Shown here piece by piece: positions 8,523 to 15,430 of a stretch of DNA of 21,348 nucleotides (its first letter is position 1; the number at the start of each line of letters is the position of its first letter). A model generated the notes under the pieces. The model had not been told where the DNA came from. It ran no database searches and saw only the letters and a program-made list of their open reading frames with translations. The DNA comes from Pseudomonadota bacterium (GTDB lineage: Bacteria; Pseudomonadota; Alphaproteobacteria; Rhizobiales; Rhizobiaceae). The stretch covers positions 1 through 21,348 of the forward strand of contig JAEYTV010000076.1 of assembly GCA_023433855.1 (NCBI GenBank). The letters are read 5' to 3'. The position numbers were made by a program, and so were the translations under genes.

Positions 8523-9379
8523 TGACACCAAGCCTCACCTACCGCCTGCTCGTCTGGACCGGGATCGCGCTACTGCTCGTCTGGTCGCTGGGCCCCATTT
8601 ACTGGACGCTTGCAAGTTCGGTCACGCCGACAGAGGACTTCTCCGCCCGCCCGATCAACTTCTTTCCGCAGCATTTCACCTTCGATCATTATGCGCGGCT
8701 GCTCGGTATCAATGTCGGTCGCATAGGTGGCGTCGAGGTGTGGAAGCAGTTTCGCGCCGCTCTGTTCAACAGCGTGCTGACCTCGGTTGCTGCCACCTTG
8801 CTTTGCGTCGCGATCTCGGCCGTAGGTGCTTACGCCTTCACGCGGATCCGCTTCCCTGGTCGCCAGATGTTGTTTGCCGCTGTGGTGGCGACGCTGGCGA
8901 TCCCCGCTTATGCCGTGCTGATCCCGCTTTACCAGATCATGATCAAGATGCGGCTCGTCGATACCTATGTGGGCGTCGCGTTGATCTACGTCTCCGCCTA
9001 TCTGCCCCTTTCGCTGTGGCTCCTGCGCAGCGTCTTCGAAGCACTGCCGATTGCGTTGGAAGAAGCGGCTCAGCTCGATGGCGCAAGCCGGCTTTATATC
9101 CTGTTCAACATCGTACTCCCGCTTGCCGGCCCAGGCCTGACCGCGGCCGCGATCCTGACATTTTTAGGTGCCTGGGGGCAGTATCTGGTGCCGCTCATCT
9201 TTTCGCCGCAGGCAACCAAACCGCTGACTGTCCTCATACCGGAATTCGTCACCAAGAACTTCATCGACTATGGGCTGATTACCGCGAGCGGATCGATCGC
9301 GATAATCATCCCCGCATTGGTCGTCATTTTCCTCAACCGGTACCTCGTCAGCGGCCTGCTGGCGGGCTCGGTGAAATGA
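8522..9379 (+). CDS. ABC sugar transporter permease 2 (MalG/UgpE type)
   Basis: Second membrane subunit, 285 residues, with an N-terminal hydrophobic helix (about 9-31) and further segments to the C terminus. The EAA loop is at about 180-200 (EEAAQLDGASRLYILFNIVL). The N-terminal SSVTPTEDF and the PINFFPQHFTFDHYARLL segment are typical of MalG-like subunits. The ATG at 8522 uses the last base of the upstream stop codon. The following SIS gene begins 11 bases after its stop. Confidence 0.92.
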   Translation: MTPSLTYRLLVWTGIALLLVWSLGPIYWTLASSVTPTEDFSARPINFFPQHFTFDHYARLLGINVGRIGGVEVWKQFRAALFNSVLTSVAATLLCVAISAVGAYAFTRIRFPGRQMLFAAVVATLAIPAYAVLIPLYQIMIKMRLVDTYVGVALIYVSAYLPLSLWLLRSVFEALPIALEEAAQLDGASRLYILFNIVLPLAGPGLTAAAILTFLGAWGQYLVPLIFSPQATKPLTVLIPEFVTKNFIDYGLITASGSIAIIIPALVVIFLNRYLVSGLLAGSVK

Positions 9380-9390
9380 TCGGAGACATC

Positions 9391-10344
9391 ATGAACACGA
9401 CCGAGAAGGTAATCCGCGAACAGTTCCCCTACTGGGAACAAGCCATCGGCTCCAATGCGGCTACCAAGAACGCCCAGCTGCTTGTTTTTGTCGGCTGCGG
9501 CACCTCTTATAATCTGGCCTTGTCGCTTGCCGCTTATGCCAGCCAGGCCGGAAAAAAGGCGATCGCCGCGCCAGGCGGTGAATGGCTGAACAGGCCTGAG
9601 GCGTTCTGGCCCGATTGGAAAAACACCCATGTGGTCGCCCTTTCCCGCAGCGGTGAAACCACCGAGACCGTTGCGGCGGCAAAGTCGAGCCGGGCCTACG
9701 GCGCCTTTGTCACTGCCGTGACGGTTGAGCCCGACAGCTCTCTCACAAAACACTGCGATCAACTGGTATCGGCCTCCACCCATCCCGACGAAGGTATCGT
9801 CATGACTGTTTCGGCAAGTCTCATGCTGCTCCTCGGCATGCAGATGATCGGGCGGGAAATCCCTTCCTCGGCGGTGATCTCGGCGAGGCGACTTGCTGAA
9901 GCACTCGACGCGGCGCTGCCGACGGAAATCAACGGGCGCACCCATTTCGTCTTCCTCGGCAGCGGGCCCCTTTTCGGTGTCGCGCTTGAAGGCGCGCTCA
10001 AGCTGATGGAGATGAGCCAGACCATGACGCAGGCCTTTCATCCCTTGGAATACCGGCACGGGCCGATCAGGCTTGTCGATGAGAAGACGGTGGCCGTCAT
10101 GCTTTACAGCTCGGACGGGAGGGAGGCAGAGGCCAGGCTGGTGGGCGAATTGCACGACAAGGGCGCGTTTGTCATCGGTCTTGGTGGACCGGGCGATCTG
10201 GAATTGCCTGTCGATGTCGATCTTTCGCTTGCTGGCCTCGTCGTTCTCCCCGCACTGCAGATCCTCGGAGAGCGCGCAGCTCAGGCGAGGCAGATCGACA
10301 CGATATCCCCGCGTCATCTCACCAAGGTGGTGATGCTGGCATGA
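9391..10344 (+). CDS. SIS-domain sugar-phosphate isomerase/deaminase (AgaS / GlmS-isomerase-like)
   Basis: Double SIS-domain protein of 317 residues, expected to convert a hexosamine 6-phosphate to a ketohexose 6-phosphate plus ammonia. First SIS domain: VGCGTSY (34-40) and LSRSGETTET (84-93), which bind the sugar phosphate. Second: FLGSGPLFGVALEGALKLME (188-207) and EYRHGP (220-225), the last being the usual GlmS-isomerase/NagB-II motif. There is no N-terminal glutaminase domain, so it cannot act as a glutamine-dependent synthase and is most likely catabolic. I chose the ATG at 9391 (GGAG six bases upstream) over the ATG at 9376, which overlaps the permease stop but has no ribosome binding site. 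The open frame continues far upstream only as a shadow of the permease. It overlaps the next gene by four bases. Confidence 0.86.
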   Translation: MNTTEKVIREQFPYWEQAIGSNAATKNAQLLVFVGCGTSYNLALSLAAYASQAGKKAIAAPGGEWLNRPEAFWPDWKNTHVVALSRSGETTETVAAAKSSRAYGAFVTAVTVEPDSSLTKHCDQLVSASTHPDEGIVMTVSASLMLLLGMQMIGREIPSSAVISARRLAEALDAALPTEINGRTHFVFLGSGPLFGVALEGALKLMEMSQTMTQAFHPLEYRHGPIRLVDEKTVAVMLYSSDGREAEARLVGELHDKGAFVIGLGGPGDLELPVDVDLSLAGLVVLPALQILGERAAQARQIDTISPRHLTKVVMLA

Positions 10345-11639
10345 CTTCTCTCGACACGAACCGGCATGCCGCATTGGTGAAGCTTCTGGGCAAGCGGAAC
10401 CTGCCCTTGCCGCGTGGCATCGCGTCGGTCTGCTCCGCACATCCGCTGGTTGTGGAGGCGACCATGCGGCGAGCGGCGAGCGAAGATAGAGCCGTTCTGC
10501 TTGAGGCGACCTGCAACCAGGTGAACCAGGATGGCGGTTATACCGGCATGACGCCCGCCACCTTCCGGCGGTTTGTCGAAGGCATCGCAAACGCAGTCGG
10601 CTTTCCCCTCGAGCGCATCGTTTTGGGCGGCGATCACCTGGGTCCCAACCCGTGGAAGGATCAGCCGGCGGAAACTGCGATGATCAAGGCGAAAGCCATG
10701 GTCCGCGCCTATGTCGAGGCGGGTTTCGAGAAGATACACCTCGACACGTCGATGGGATGTGCAGGAGAACCGGCGGCACTCGCCGACGAACTCACCGCTC
10801 AAAGAGCCGCCAGCTTGGCCCGGGTGGCAGAAGAGGCGGCCTCACGCTCTGGCACTCGCCCCCCGGTCTACGTCATTGGCACTGAAGTTCCACCTCCAGG
10901 AGGAGCAACCCATAGGCTGGATGCGCTAGCGGTCACGCAGCGCGAAGCCGCGATCAGGACGCTTGCGGTCCATCGGTCCGCCTTTTCTGAAGCGGGTATC
11001 AACGCGGCGATCGAGCGGGTGATCGGCATTGTGGTCCAACCGGGTGTCGAATTCGGGAGCGACAATATTGCCCTGTATGAGCCCGAACGTGCCCGGGCAT
11101 TGATCTCCGCGTTGAACGACATGCCCGGCCTGGTTTTTGAGGCTCATTCAACCGATTACCAGCCGGACGAGGCACTTCGCGGACTGGTGGACGGCGGCTT
11201 CGCCATCCTGAAGGTAGGTCCGGGGCTGACTTTCGCCCTGCGCGAAGCCCTCTACGGGTTGGACGCGATGGCGAGCGCTCTGTCCTTGCAGCCGTTCGGA
11301 GGCGGGCTTGCACCAATAATGGAAAAGATCATGGTGGAGCGGCCCCAACACTGGGCGGGACACTATGGCGGATCGGCGGAAGAACAGCGCCTGCAGCGGC
11401 ATTTCAGCTACAGCGATCGTATCAGGTACTACTGGCCGGATCCGCAGGCATCGGCGGCCATCGACCGCCTCATGTCAAGCCTGCCCGAAACGATTCCTGA
11501 AACGCTGATCAGCCAATTCCTCCCCCGCATTTATTCCGATGTGATTATGAAAAGGGTCGACCCGCGTCCTCGGGATCTTTGCCTTGCCGCCATCGACGCC
11601 GCCCTGGCACCTTATTCGCTGGCAACTGCCACGCGTTAG
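10341..11639 (+). CDS. GatZ/KbaZ-like PF08013 protein, probable tagatose-6-phosphate 4-epimerase
   Basis: 432-residue TIM-barrel protein of PF08013. Conserved blocks matching E. coli GatZ are clear: SVCSAHPLVVEA, ATCNQVNQDGGYTGMTP (about 56-72), LGGDHLGPNPW, KIHLDTSMGCAGEP, VIGTEVPPPGG, VVQPGVEF, FEAHSTDYQP, KVGPGLTFALREALYGL and SDRIRYYWP. E. coli GatZ and KbaZ were described as non-catalytic partners of the class II tagatose-bisphosphate aldolase. A PF08013 member in Agrobacterium galactitol catabolism was reported to epimerise tagatose 6-phosphate to fructose 6-phosphate. No aldolase subunit (GatY/KbaY) and no PfkB-type kinase lie near this gene, so I favour the epimerase role. It starts inside the stop of the SIS gene (ATGA). 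Family is certain; the reaction is inference. Confidence 0.88.
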   Translation: MTSLDTNRHAALVKLLGKRNLPLPRGIASVCSAHPLVVEATMRRAASEDRAVLLEATCNQVNQDGGYTGMTPATFRRFVEGIANAVGFPLERIVLGGDHLGPNPWKDQPAETAMIKAKAMVRAYVEAGFEKIHLDTSMGCAGEPAALADELTAQRAASLARVAEEAASRSGTRPPVYVIGTEVPPPGGATHRLDALAVTQREAAIRTLAVHRSAFSEAGINAAIERVIGIVVQPGVEFGSDNIALYEPERARALISALNDMPGLVFEAHSTDYQPDEALRGLVDGGFAILKVGPGLTFALREALYGLDAMASALSLQPFGGGLAPIMEKIMVERPQHWAGHYGGSAEEQRLQRHFSYSDRIRYYWPDPQASAAIDRLMSSLPETIPETLISQFLPRIYSDVIMKRVDPRPRDLCLAAIDAALAPYSLATATR

Positions 11640-11702
11640 GGCGGCCCAATCCTATCGCGGCCGGACGACAAACCAGAAACCTGTAGTATCAGGAGAATGA
11701 TC

Positions 11703-12764
11703 ATGGCATCGGTCAACGTGGCAAACGCCCGCAAGAGCTACGGCCACTTCGAAGTCTTGCATGGTGTCGACATCGACATCAAGGATGGAGAGTTCGTCAT
11801 CCTTGTCGGCCCGTCCGGGTGTGGCAAGTCGACACTGCTGCGCATGATCGCTGGGCTGGAAGACATTTCAGGCGGCCGGATCGCGATCGGCGGCAAGGTG
11901 GTGAATGATGTCGCCCCCAAGGAGCGCGACATTGCCATGGTGTTCCAGTCCTACGCGCTCTATCCGCACATGACCGTCGAAGCCAATATGGGGTTTTCCC
12001 TGCGACTGGCTAAGGCCCCCAGGCAGCAGATCAAAGAGCGTGTTCGGGATGCGGCTCAGATCCTGGGACTCGAGCAGCTTCTTGACCGCTATCCCAGACA
12101 TCTGTCGGGTGGCCAGCGCCAGAGGGTAGCCATGGGGCGGGCGATCGTCCGCAACCCTCAGGTATTTCTCTTCGACGAACCGTTGTCGAACCTCGACGCG
12201 AAACTTCGCGTGCAGATGCGAGCGGAGATCAAGCAGTTGCATCAGAGGCTGAAGACTACCACCATCTATGTTACTCACGACCAGATTGAAGCTATGACGA
12301 TGGCCGACCGGATCGTCGTCATGCGTGACGGTTTCGTTGAACAGATAGGATCTCCCCTGGATCTCTATGACCGCCCCGCCAACATGTTTGTTGCAGGTTT
12401 TATCGGCTCGCCCGGCATGAATTTCGTTCGGGGCAGGATCAGCACCTCCGGTCCTGTCGAATTCATCCCGCACGGCGGAGGGCGTCTATCGCTCCCGTTA
12501 GACCTCGACCTCCCAAGAGGGACAGAGGTGGTCTACGGAGTCCGCCCGGAGCATCTCACCATCAATAAGGGGGGCACGAGAGCTGAGGTCATCATGGTGG
12601 AACCCACAGGTGCGGAGACGCAGGTGACCTTGAAGCTGGAAGCAGAGCAGATCGTTGCCAACGTGAGGGACCGGCTGGACGTCCAGGTCGGCGACGCCGT
12701 CACGGTGGCGCCGGATATCGCCAAACTGCATCTCTTCGACGCAGAGACGACAAAACGTCTTTGA
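11703..12764 (+). CDS. ABC transporter ATP-binding protein (UgpC/MsmK/MalK type)
   Basis: Energy-coupling ATPase of the sugar importer, 353 residues. Walker A GPSGCGKST (36-44), Q-loop VFQSYALYPH, signature LSGGQRQRVAMGRAIVRNP, Walker B VFLFDEPLSNLD and the H-loop VTHDQIEAMT are all intact. The C-terminal ~120 residues fit the MalK-type TOBE/OB regulatory domain (VYGVRPEHL). I chose the ATG at 11703 because AGGAG lies seven bases upstream; the ATG at 11697 is only one base from it. A 63-base gap, without an evident terminator, separates it from the PF08013 gene, so it is probably the last gene of the same transcript. Confidence 0.93.
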   Translation: MASVNVANARKSYGHFEVLHGVDIDIKDGEFVILVGPSGCGKSTLLRMIAGLEDISGGRIAIGGKVVNDVAPKERDIAMVFQSYALYPHMTVEANMGFSLRLAKAPRQQIKERVRDAAQILGLEQLLDRYPRHLSGGQRQRVAMGRAIVRNPQVFLFDEPLSNLDAKLRVQMRAEIKQLHQRLKTTTIYVTHDQIEAMTMADRIVVMRDGFVEQIGSPLDLYDRPANMFVAGFIGSPGMNFVRGRISTSGPVEFIPHGGGRLSLPLDLDLPRGTEVVYGVRPEHLTINKGGTRAEVIMVEPTGAETQVTLKLEAEQIVANVRDRLDVQVGDAVTVAPDIAKLHLFDAETTKRL

Positions 12765-12792
12765 TGTCTCCCAACAGCCTGCTTCGATGTTC

Positions 12793-12810
12793 CCTCTCCG
12801 CTTCGAGAGG
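12793..12810. terminator. Weak hairpin after the ABC operon
   Basis: CCTCTC (12793-12798) and GAGAGG (12805-12810) give a 6-bp stem with a six-base loop, about 30 bases after the ATPase stop. There is no T-run, so it may only slow transcription or protect the 3' end. Confidence 0.25.
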
Positions 12811-12929
12811 AGGACTTGGAGGGCACTGGTCATGCTGACCCGATCCTGCCCCACAGGCGCTGGACCTGCTGCCGGTCGATCTTCATGAATGACGGTCACC
12901 CCGTCTTTGCTTCCACAAAGGCAGGAGAG

Positions 12930-12948
12930 AAAAGCCTCGTGCTTTTTT
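12930..12948 (+). terminator. AT-rich hairpin with T-run, possible bidirectional terminator
   Basis: AAAAGC (12930-12935), loop CTCGT, GCTTTT (12941-12946), then TT. Six T residues in a row lie on the plus strand and a T-rich stretch on the minus. It sits between two convergent transcription units, about 165 bases after the ATPase stop. The stem has only two G-C pairs, so it is weak. Confidence 0.35.
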
Positions 12949-12965
12949 CCGGGAGAGCATGATTA

Positions 12966-12997
12966 GAGAAAGAGCGGCAGCACTTTGCTGGCCGCTC
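12966..12997 (-). terminator. Rho-independent terminator of the periplasmic binding protein gene
   Basis: Read on the minus strand after the stop at 13013: GAGCGGC and GCCGCTC (12991-12997 and 12972-12978) pair. An inner AGCA/TGCT extension carries one bulged base, and the stem is followed by the T-rich TTTCTCT. It ends the convergent gene at 13013-14131. Confidence 0.65.
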
Positions 12998-13012
12998 CTC
13001 CCTCCTCTCGGG

Positions 13013-14131
13013 CTATTTGATGGGCTGGTAAGTGACGGTGTTGTCGGCTTGTTTATTCCAGCGGTACATGATGAAGTCTTCATCGTTCCTGTCACCCTTC
13101 TTGTTAAGGGCGAAGTCCCCGATCACCGTGTGCAGCGGTTCACCGTTTTCGAGGGTTGCTGCGACCTCCTGCGGGTCGAGCGAGCCAGCTTTCTCGATGC
13201 CTTCCTTGAGGACCTGTACGGCAGCATAGGCGTATAGGGTATAGGCTTCCGGCTCGAAACCGTCCTTCTGAATTGACTTGGCAACATCCTGAGCGGCGGG
13301 GTTGTTGCGCGGGTCCGGCGCGAATGTCATCAGCGTTCCCTCTGATGCCGACCCTGCAATCGCGGCATATTCCGACGACGCTATACCGTCGCCACCGACC
13401 AGGACCGCCTTGAGCCCTTGATCCGCGGCTTGGCGGCTGAGCAGACCAGCTTCGGTATAGAGGCCCCCGAAATAGATGACATCGACCTTCGCCTCCTTCA
13501 GGCGCGTGATAAGGGCAGAATAGTCCTTGTCCCCCACGTTGATCGAATCGGCGATCACCGGAGCGATAGACGCCTGCTTGAGCGCTTTCATGACTTCTTC
13601 GGCGATTCCCTTGCCATAGGCGGTCTTGTCATCGAGGATCGCCACGCGTTTCTGGGGGAAGTTCTTCGCGATATATTCGCCCGCGACCTTGCCCTGCTGA
13701 TCGTCGCGGCCGCAAATCCTGATCGTGTTCCAGAGGTCCCGCTCGGTGTACACCGGATTTGTCGAACCTGGGGTAATTTCCAGGATGCCGTTTTCTGCAT
13801 AAACTTCCGACGCAGGGATCGAAACACCCGAATTATAGTGGCCGATCACGAAGGTCACACCTTGGCCCGCGAAGTTGTTCGCGACCGAGATGCCTTGCTT
13901 GGGATCCGACGCGTCGTCGCCATAGGACAGGGTGACCTTCTCGCCTGCTATTCCTCCTTTTGCGTTGATGTCTGCAACAGCCTTCTCCGCCCCTCGCTTG
14001 AACTGCTCGCCGACAGCGGCGTTTGGTCCCGTGAACGGCGCGCCGACGCCAACGATGATTTCGGCATGACCTGCCGCCGAAGTCAGCAAAGTTGCGGCGG
14101 AAAAGCATATGATTGAAAAGATCGACTTCAT
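13013..14131 (-). CDS. Branched-chain amino acid/amide-type ABC substrate-binding protein (LivK-like)
   Basis: Periplasmic type I binding protein, 372 residues. A signal peptide covers residues 1-23 (hydrophobic core SIICFSAATLLTSAA, cleavage after GHA). The mature part shows the Leu/Ile/Val-binding pattern: IIVGVGAPFTGPNAAVGEQF, AVADINAKGGIAGEKV, DDASDPKQG, GHYNSGVSIPAS, ITPGSTNPVYT, RICGRDDQQG, VAILDDKTAYGKG and DVIYFGGLYTEAGLL. I chose the ATG at 14131 (GGAGAG just upstream); ten in-frame codons upstream do not fit the signal peptide. No LivH, LivM, LivG or LivF gene is beside it, so it must use membrane subunits encoded elsewhere. The ligand could be a branched-chain amino acid or a related compound. 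Confidence 0.92.
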   Translation of the reverse strand: MKSIFSIICFSAATLLTSAAGHAEIIVGVGAPFTGPNAAVGEQFKRGAEKAVADINAKGGIAGEKVTLSYGDDASDPKQGISVANNFAGQGVTFVIGHYNSGVSIPASEVYAENGILEITPGSTNPVYTERDLWNTIRICGRDDQQGKVAGEYIAKNFPQKRVAILDDKTAYGKGIAEEVMKALKQASIAPVIADSINVGDKDYSALITRLKEAKVDVIYFGGLYTEAGLLSRQAADQGLKAVLVGGDGIASSEYAAIAGSASEGTLMTFAPDPRNNPAAQDVAKSIQKDGFEPEAYTLYAYAAVQVLKEGIEKAGSLDPQEVAATLENGEPLHTVIGDFALNKKGDRNDEDFIMYRWNKQADNTVTYQPIK

Positions 14132-14734
14132 CTCGCTCTCCTGTGTTGAGGCAACCTGCAATGCCGCGGCGGGCTTTCACGCGTGTTTCGAAAGAGCTAC
14201 TGGTTGGTTTCAACCGAAACAACAGCCGTACGTTGCGCATCTTTCGTAGCGGCGGGAACGTTGTCGGTCGATCCCTATTGGCGTGTTGAAACCAAAGCCT
14301 TCAGGGGACGATGTTCTCAATGTTCCCGAGGATCATCGGTCCAGCCACTTCACGACCGGCGCCTTTGCATTCGGCGCAACATATCGCGTCGTTTGTGGCA
14401 CCTGGGACATCTCACGACCGTCATCCTCGCAGAAAGGCTTACCTCATGCGACAAATGGTTAGCTGTCTCGAATCGCAAACTGGATCGAAATGGACTGGCT
14501 TGGGCCTCAGGACCCGGATCCGCCCCAATCCGGTCTTGGAAACGTGGGAACTTTGACACTGGTCTGAGCCCGGCGATCGCGTCCCAACCCTATCGCCGGT
14601 GCGGCGGGGGGAGGCAGAGACTTCCTCATCTGTTTCTGCCTCCTCCCTGCCTCAATCGTTTCTCTCCGGCTCGGAGAAGCCGACATGCCAGGCAGTTCAA
14701 CGGCAATCTCCTGCTTACCTGAAGGTCATGAGCG
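14132..14734. other. Long divergent intergenic region
   Basis: About 600 bases between the binding-protein start (-) and the EcfG-type promoter (+). An open plus-strand frame across 14183-14722 exists, but it is rich in Arg, Cys, Trp and Ser without recognisable motifs or a ribosome binding site, so I do not call it. The region should hold the promoter of the minus-strand gene and contains the stem-loop at 14611-14642. Confidence 0.5.
14611..14642. other. Long stem-loop in intergenic DNA
   Basis: GAGGCAGAGAC (14611-14621) and GTTTCTGCCTC (14632-14642) pair over 11 positions with one G-U wobble and a 10-base loop. Neither side has a clear T-run. It could be the terminator or body of a small RNA, or an mRNA leader structure. 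Confidence 0.35.
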
Positions 14735-14759
14735 GGAACGTTGAGCCGGGATGATCGTT
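14735..14759 (+). promoter_or_regulatory. EcfG (general stress response) sigma-factor promoter
   Basis: GGAAC (14735-14739), 16 bases, CGTT (14756-14759). This is an exact match to the alphaproteobacterial EcfG/RpoE2 consensus GGAAC-N16/17-cGTT. Transcription would begin near 14766, a few bases before the AAGGAGG ribosome binding site at 14773. Confidence 0.7.
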
Positions 14760-14786
14760 ATGGCGGATTGGCAAGGAGGATCAGCA

Positions 14787-15152
14787 ATGCAAAAAACTGC
14801 TTCAATCGCCGCTGCCGTCGCTCTCACGCTGGGGGCTTTCAGCTTGCAGCCGGCCCTCGCCGACTGCTCAGACATGACGGGCTCGGCCAATAACAAGGAC
14901 CATACCGGTATCGCAAAGGATGGTACCCATGCGCCGCTTGAAGGCAGCGCTGGTTCACAGGTCCAGACACAATCGCCAACCGGAACGACGACGACCAGCG
15001 CTCAAGCCGCCGCCAAATCCCCCGAGAAGGATGGCGCCAATATGCCCATGGGCGAATCAAGCAATCTCGCCACGTCCAACCAAGATGTAGCGGCGCAGCA
15101 AAAGGGTGGGAAGACTGCGGCCGCCGTTGCAAATCAAGGAAAGTGCAACTAG
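14787..15152 (+). CDS. Small secreted protein of unknown function
   Basis: 121-residue exported protein. Residues 1-24 are a typical signal peptide (KT, a hydrophobic AAAVALTLGAFSL core, then PALA before DC). The mature part is low in hydrophobics and rich in Ala, Gln, Thr, Ser and Gly (for example QSPTGTTTTSAQAAAKSPEK), probably disordered. It has just two cysteines, one at the mature N terminus and one in the final KCN. I chose the ATG at 14787 because AAGGAGG lies eight bases upstream and the signal peptide begins there. In-frame starts at 14751 and 14760 fall on or immediately next to the EcfG promoter -10. Function not recognised. The promoter suggests expression under general stress. 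Confidence 0.75.
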   Translation: MQKTASIAAAVALTLGAFSLQPALADCSDMTGSANNKDHTGIAKDGTHAPLEGSAGSQVQTQSPTGTTTTSAQAAAKSPEKDGANMPMGESSNLATSNQDVAAQQKGGKTAAAVANQGKCN

Positions 15153-15211
15153 CAGATCCGGGGATCTGGACGCTCCGCAGGACGCCTACTGCCCGCGTCA
15201 ATCTCGCGGGC
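15153..15211 (+). terminator. Two hairpins ending the first small secreted-protein gene
   Basis: CAGATC-cggg-GATCTG (15153-15168) starts right after the stop codon. GCCCGCG-tcaatct-CGCGGGC (15191-15211) is a GC-rich 7-bp stem followed by the pyrimidine-rich CTCCTTCCTC. The second is the better terminator candidate, although it lacks a pure T-run. Confidence 0.45.
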
Positions 15212-15340
15212 CTCCTTCCTCGGTCGGGAAAAGCTCTTCTTCTGTTTGGCAGAGATGCTTGCCGGATCCGCATCCCCCACAATCAAGTCGCGTTCCGGCG
15301 ACTTGCCTGGCTCCAATGATCGCGGGCGAAACGGAGTTGC

Positions 15341-15365
15341 GGAACTTTCCTGCACCGCCGCCGTT
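15341..15365 (+). promoter_or_regulatory. Second EcfG-type promoter
   Basis: GGAAC (15341-15345), 16 bases, CGTT (15362-15365): the same spacing and core bases as the promoter at 14735. Transcription would begin near 15372, about 60 bases before the ATG at 15431. Confidence 0.65.
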
Positions 15366-15430
15366 CCGTCTGTCTCATCCAACTTGCCGCGGCTGGGCCC
15401 CCGTCCTTGGTCGCTTCTCGGGAGAAAACG

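Noticed and set aside
8515..9390. Upstream extension of the SIS gene to a 609-codon frame
   Set aside because: The extension lies over the second permease and translates to Arg-rich shadow sequence; the real start at 9391 has GGAG.
9268..10590. 440-codon minus-strand frame opposite the SIS and PF08013 genes
   Set aside because: Fully antisense to two genes with clear motifs; a shadow frame.
14255..14290. GGAAC at 14255 as a third EcfG promoter
   Set aside because: No CGTT/GTT at 16-17 bases; the nearest GTT is about 25 bases away.
14183..14722. 179-codon open frame on the plus strand in the long intergenic region
   Set aside because: Composition (many Arg, Cys, Trp, Ser), no ribosome binding site, no family motif; it is a chance frame in GC-rich DNA.
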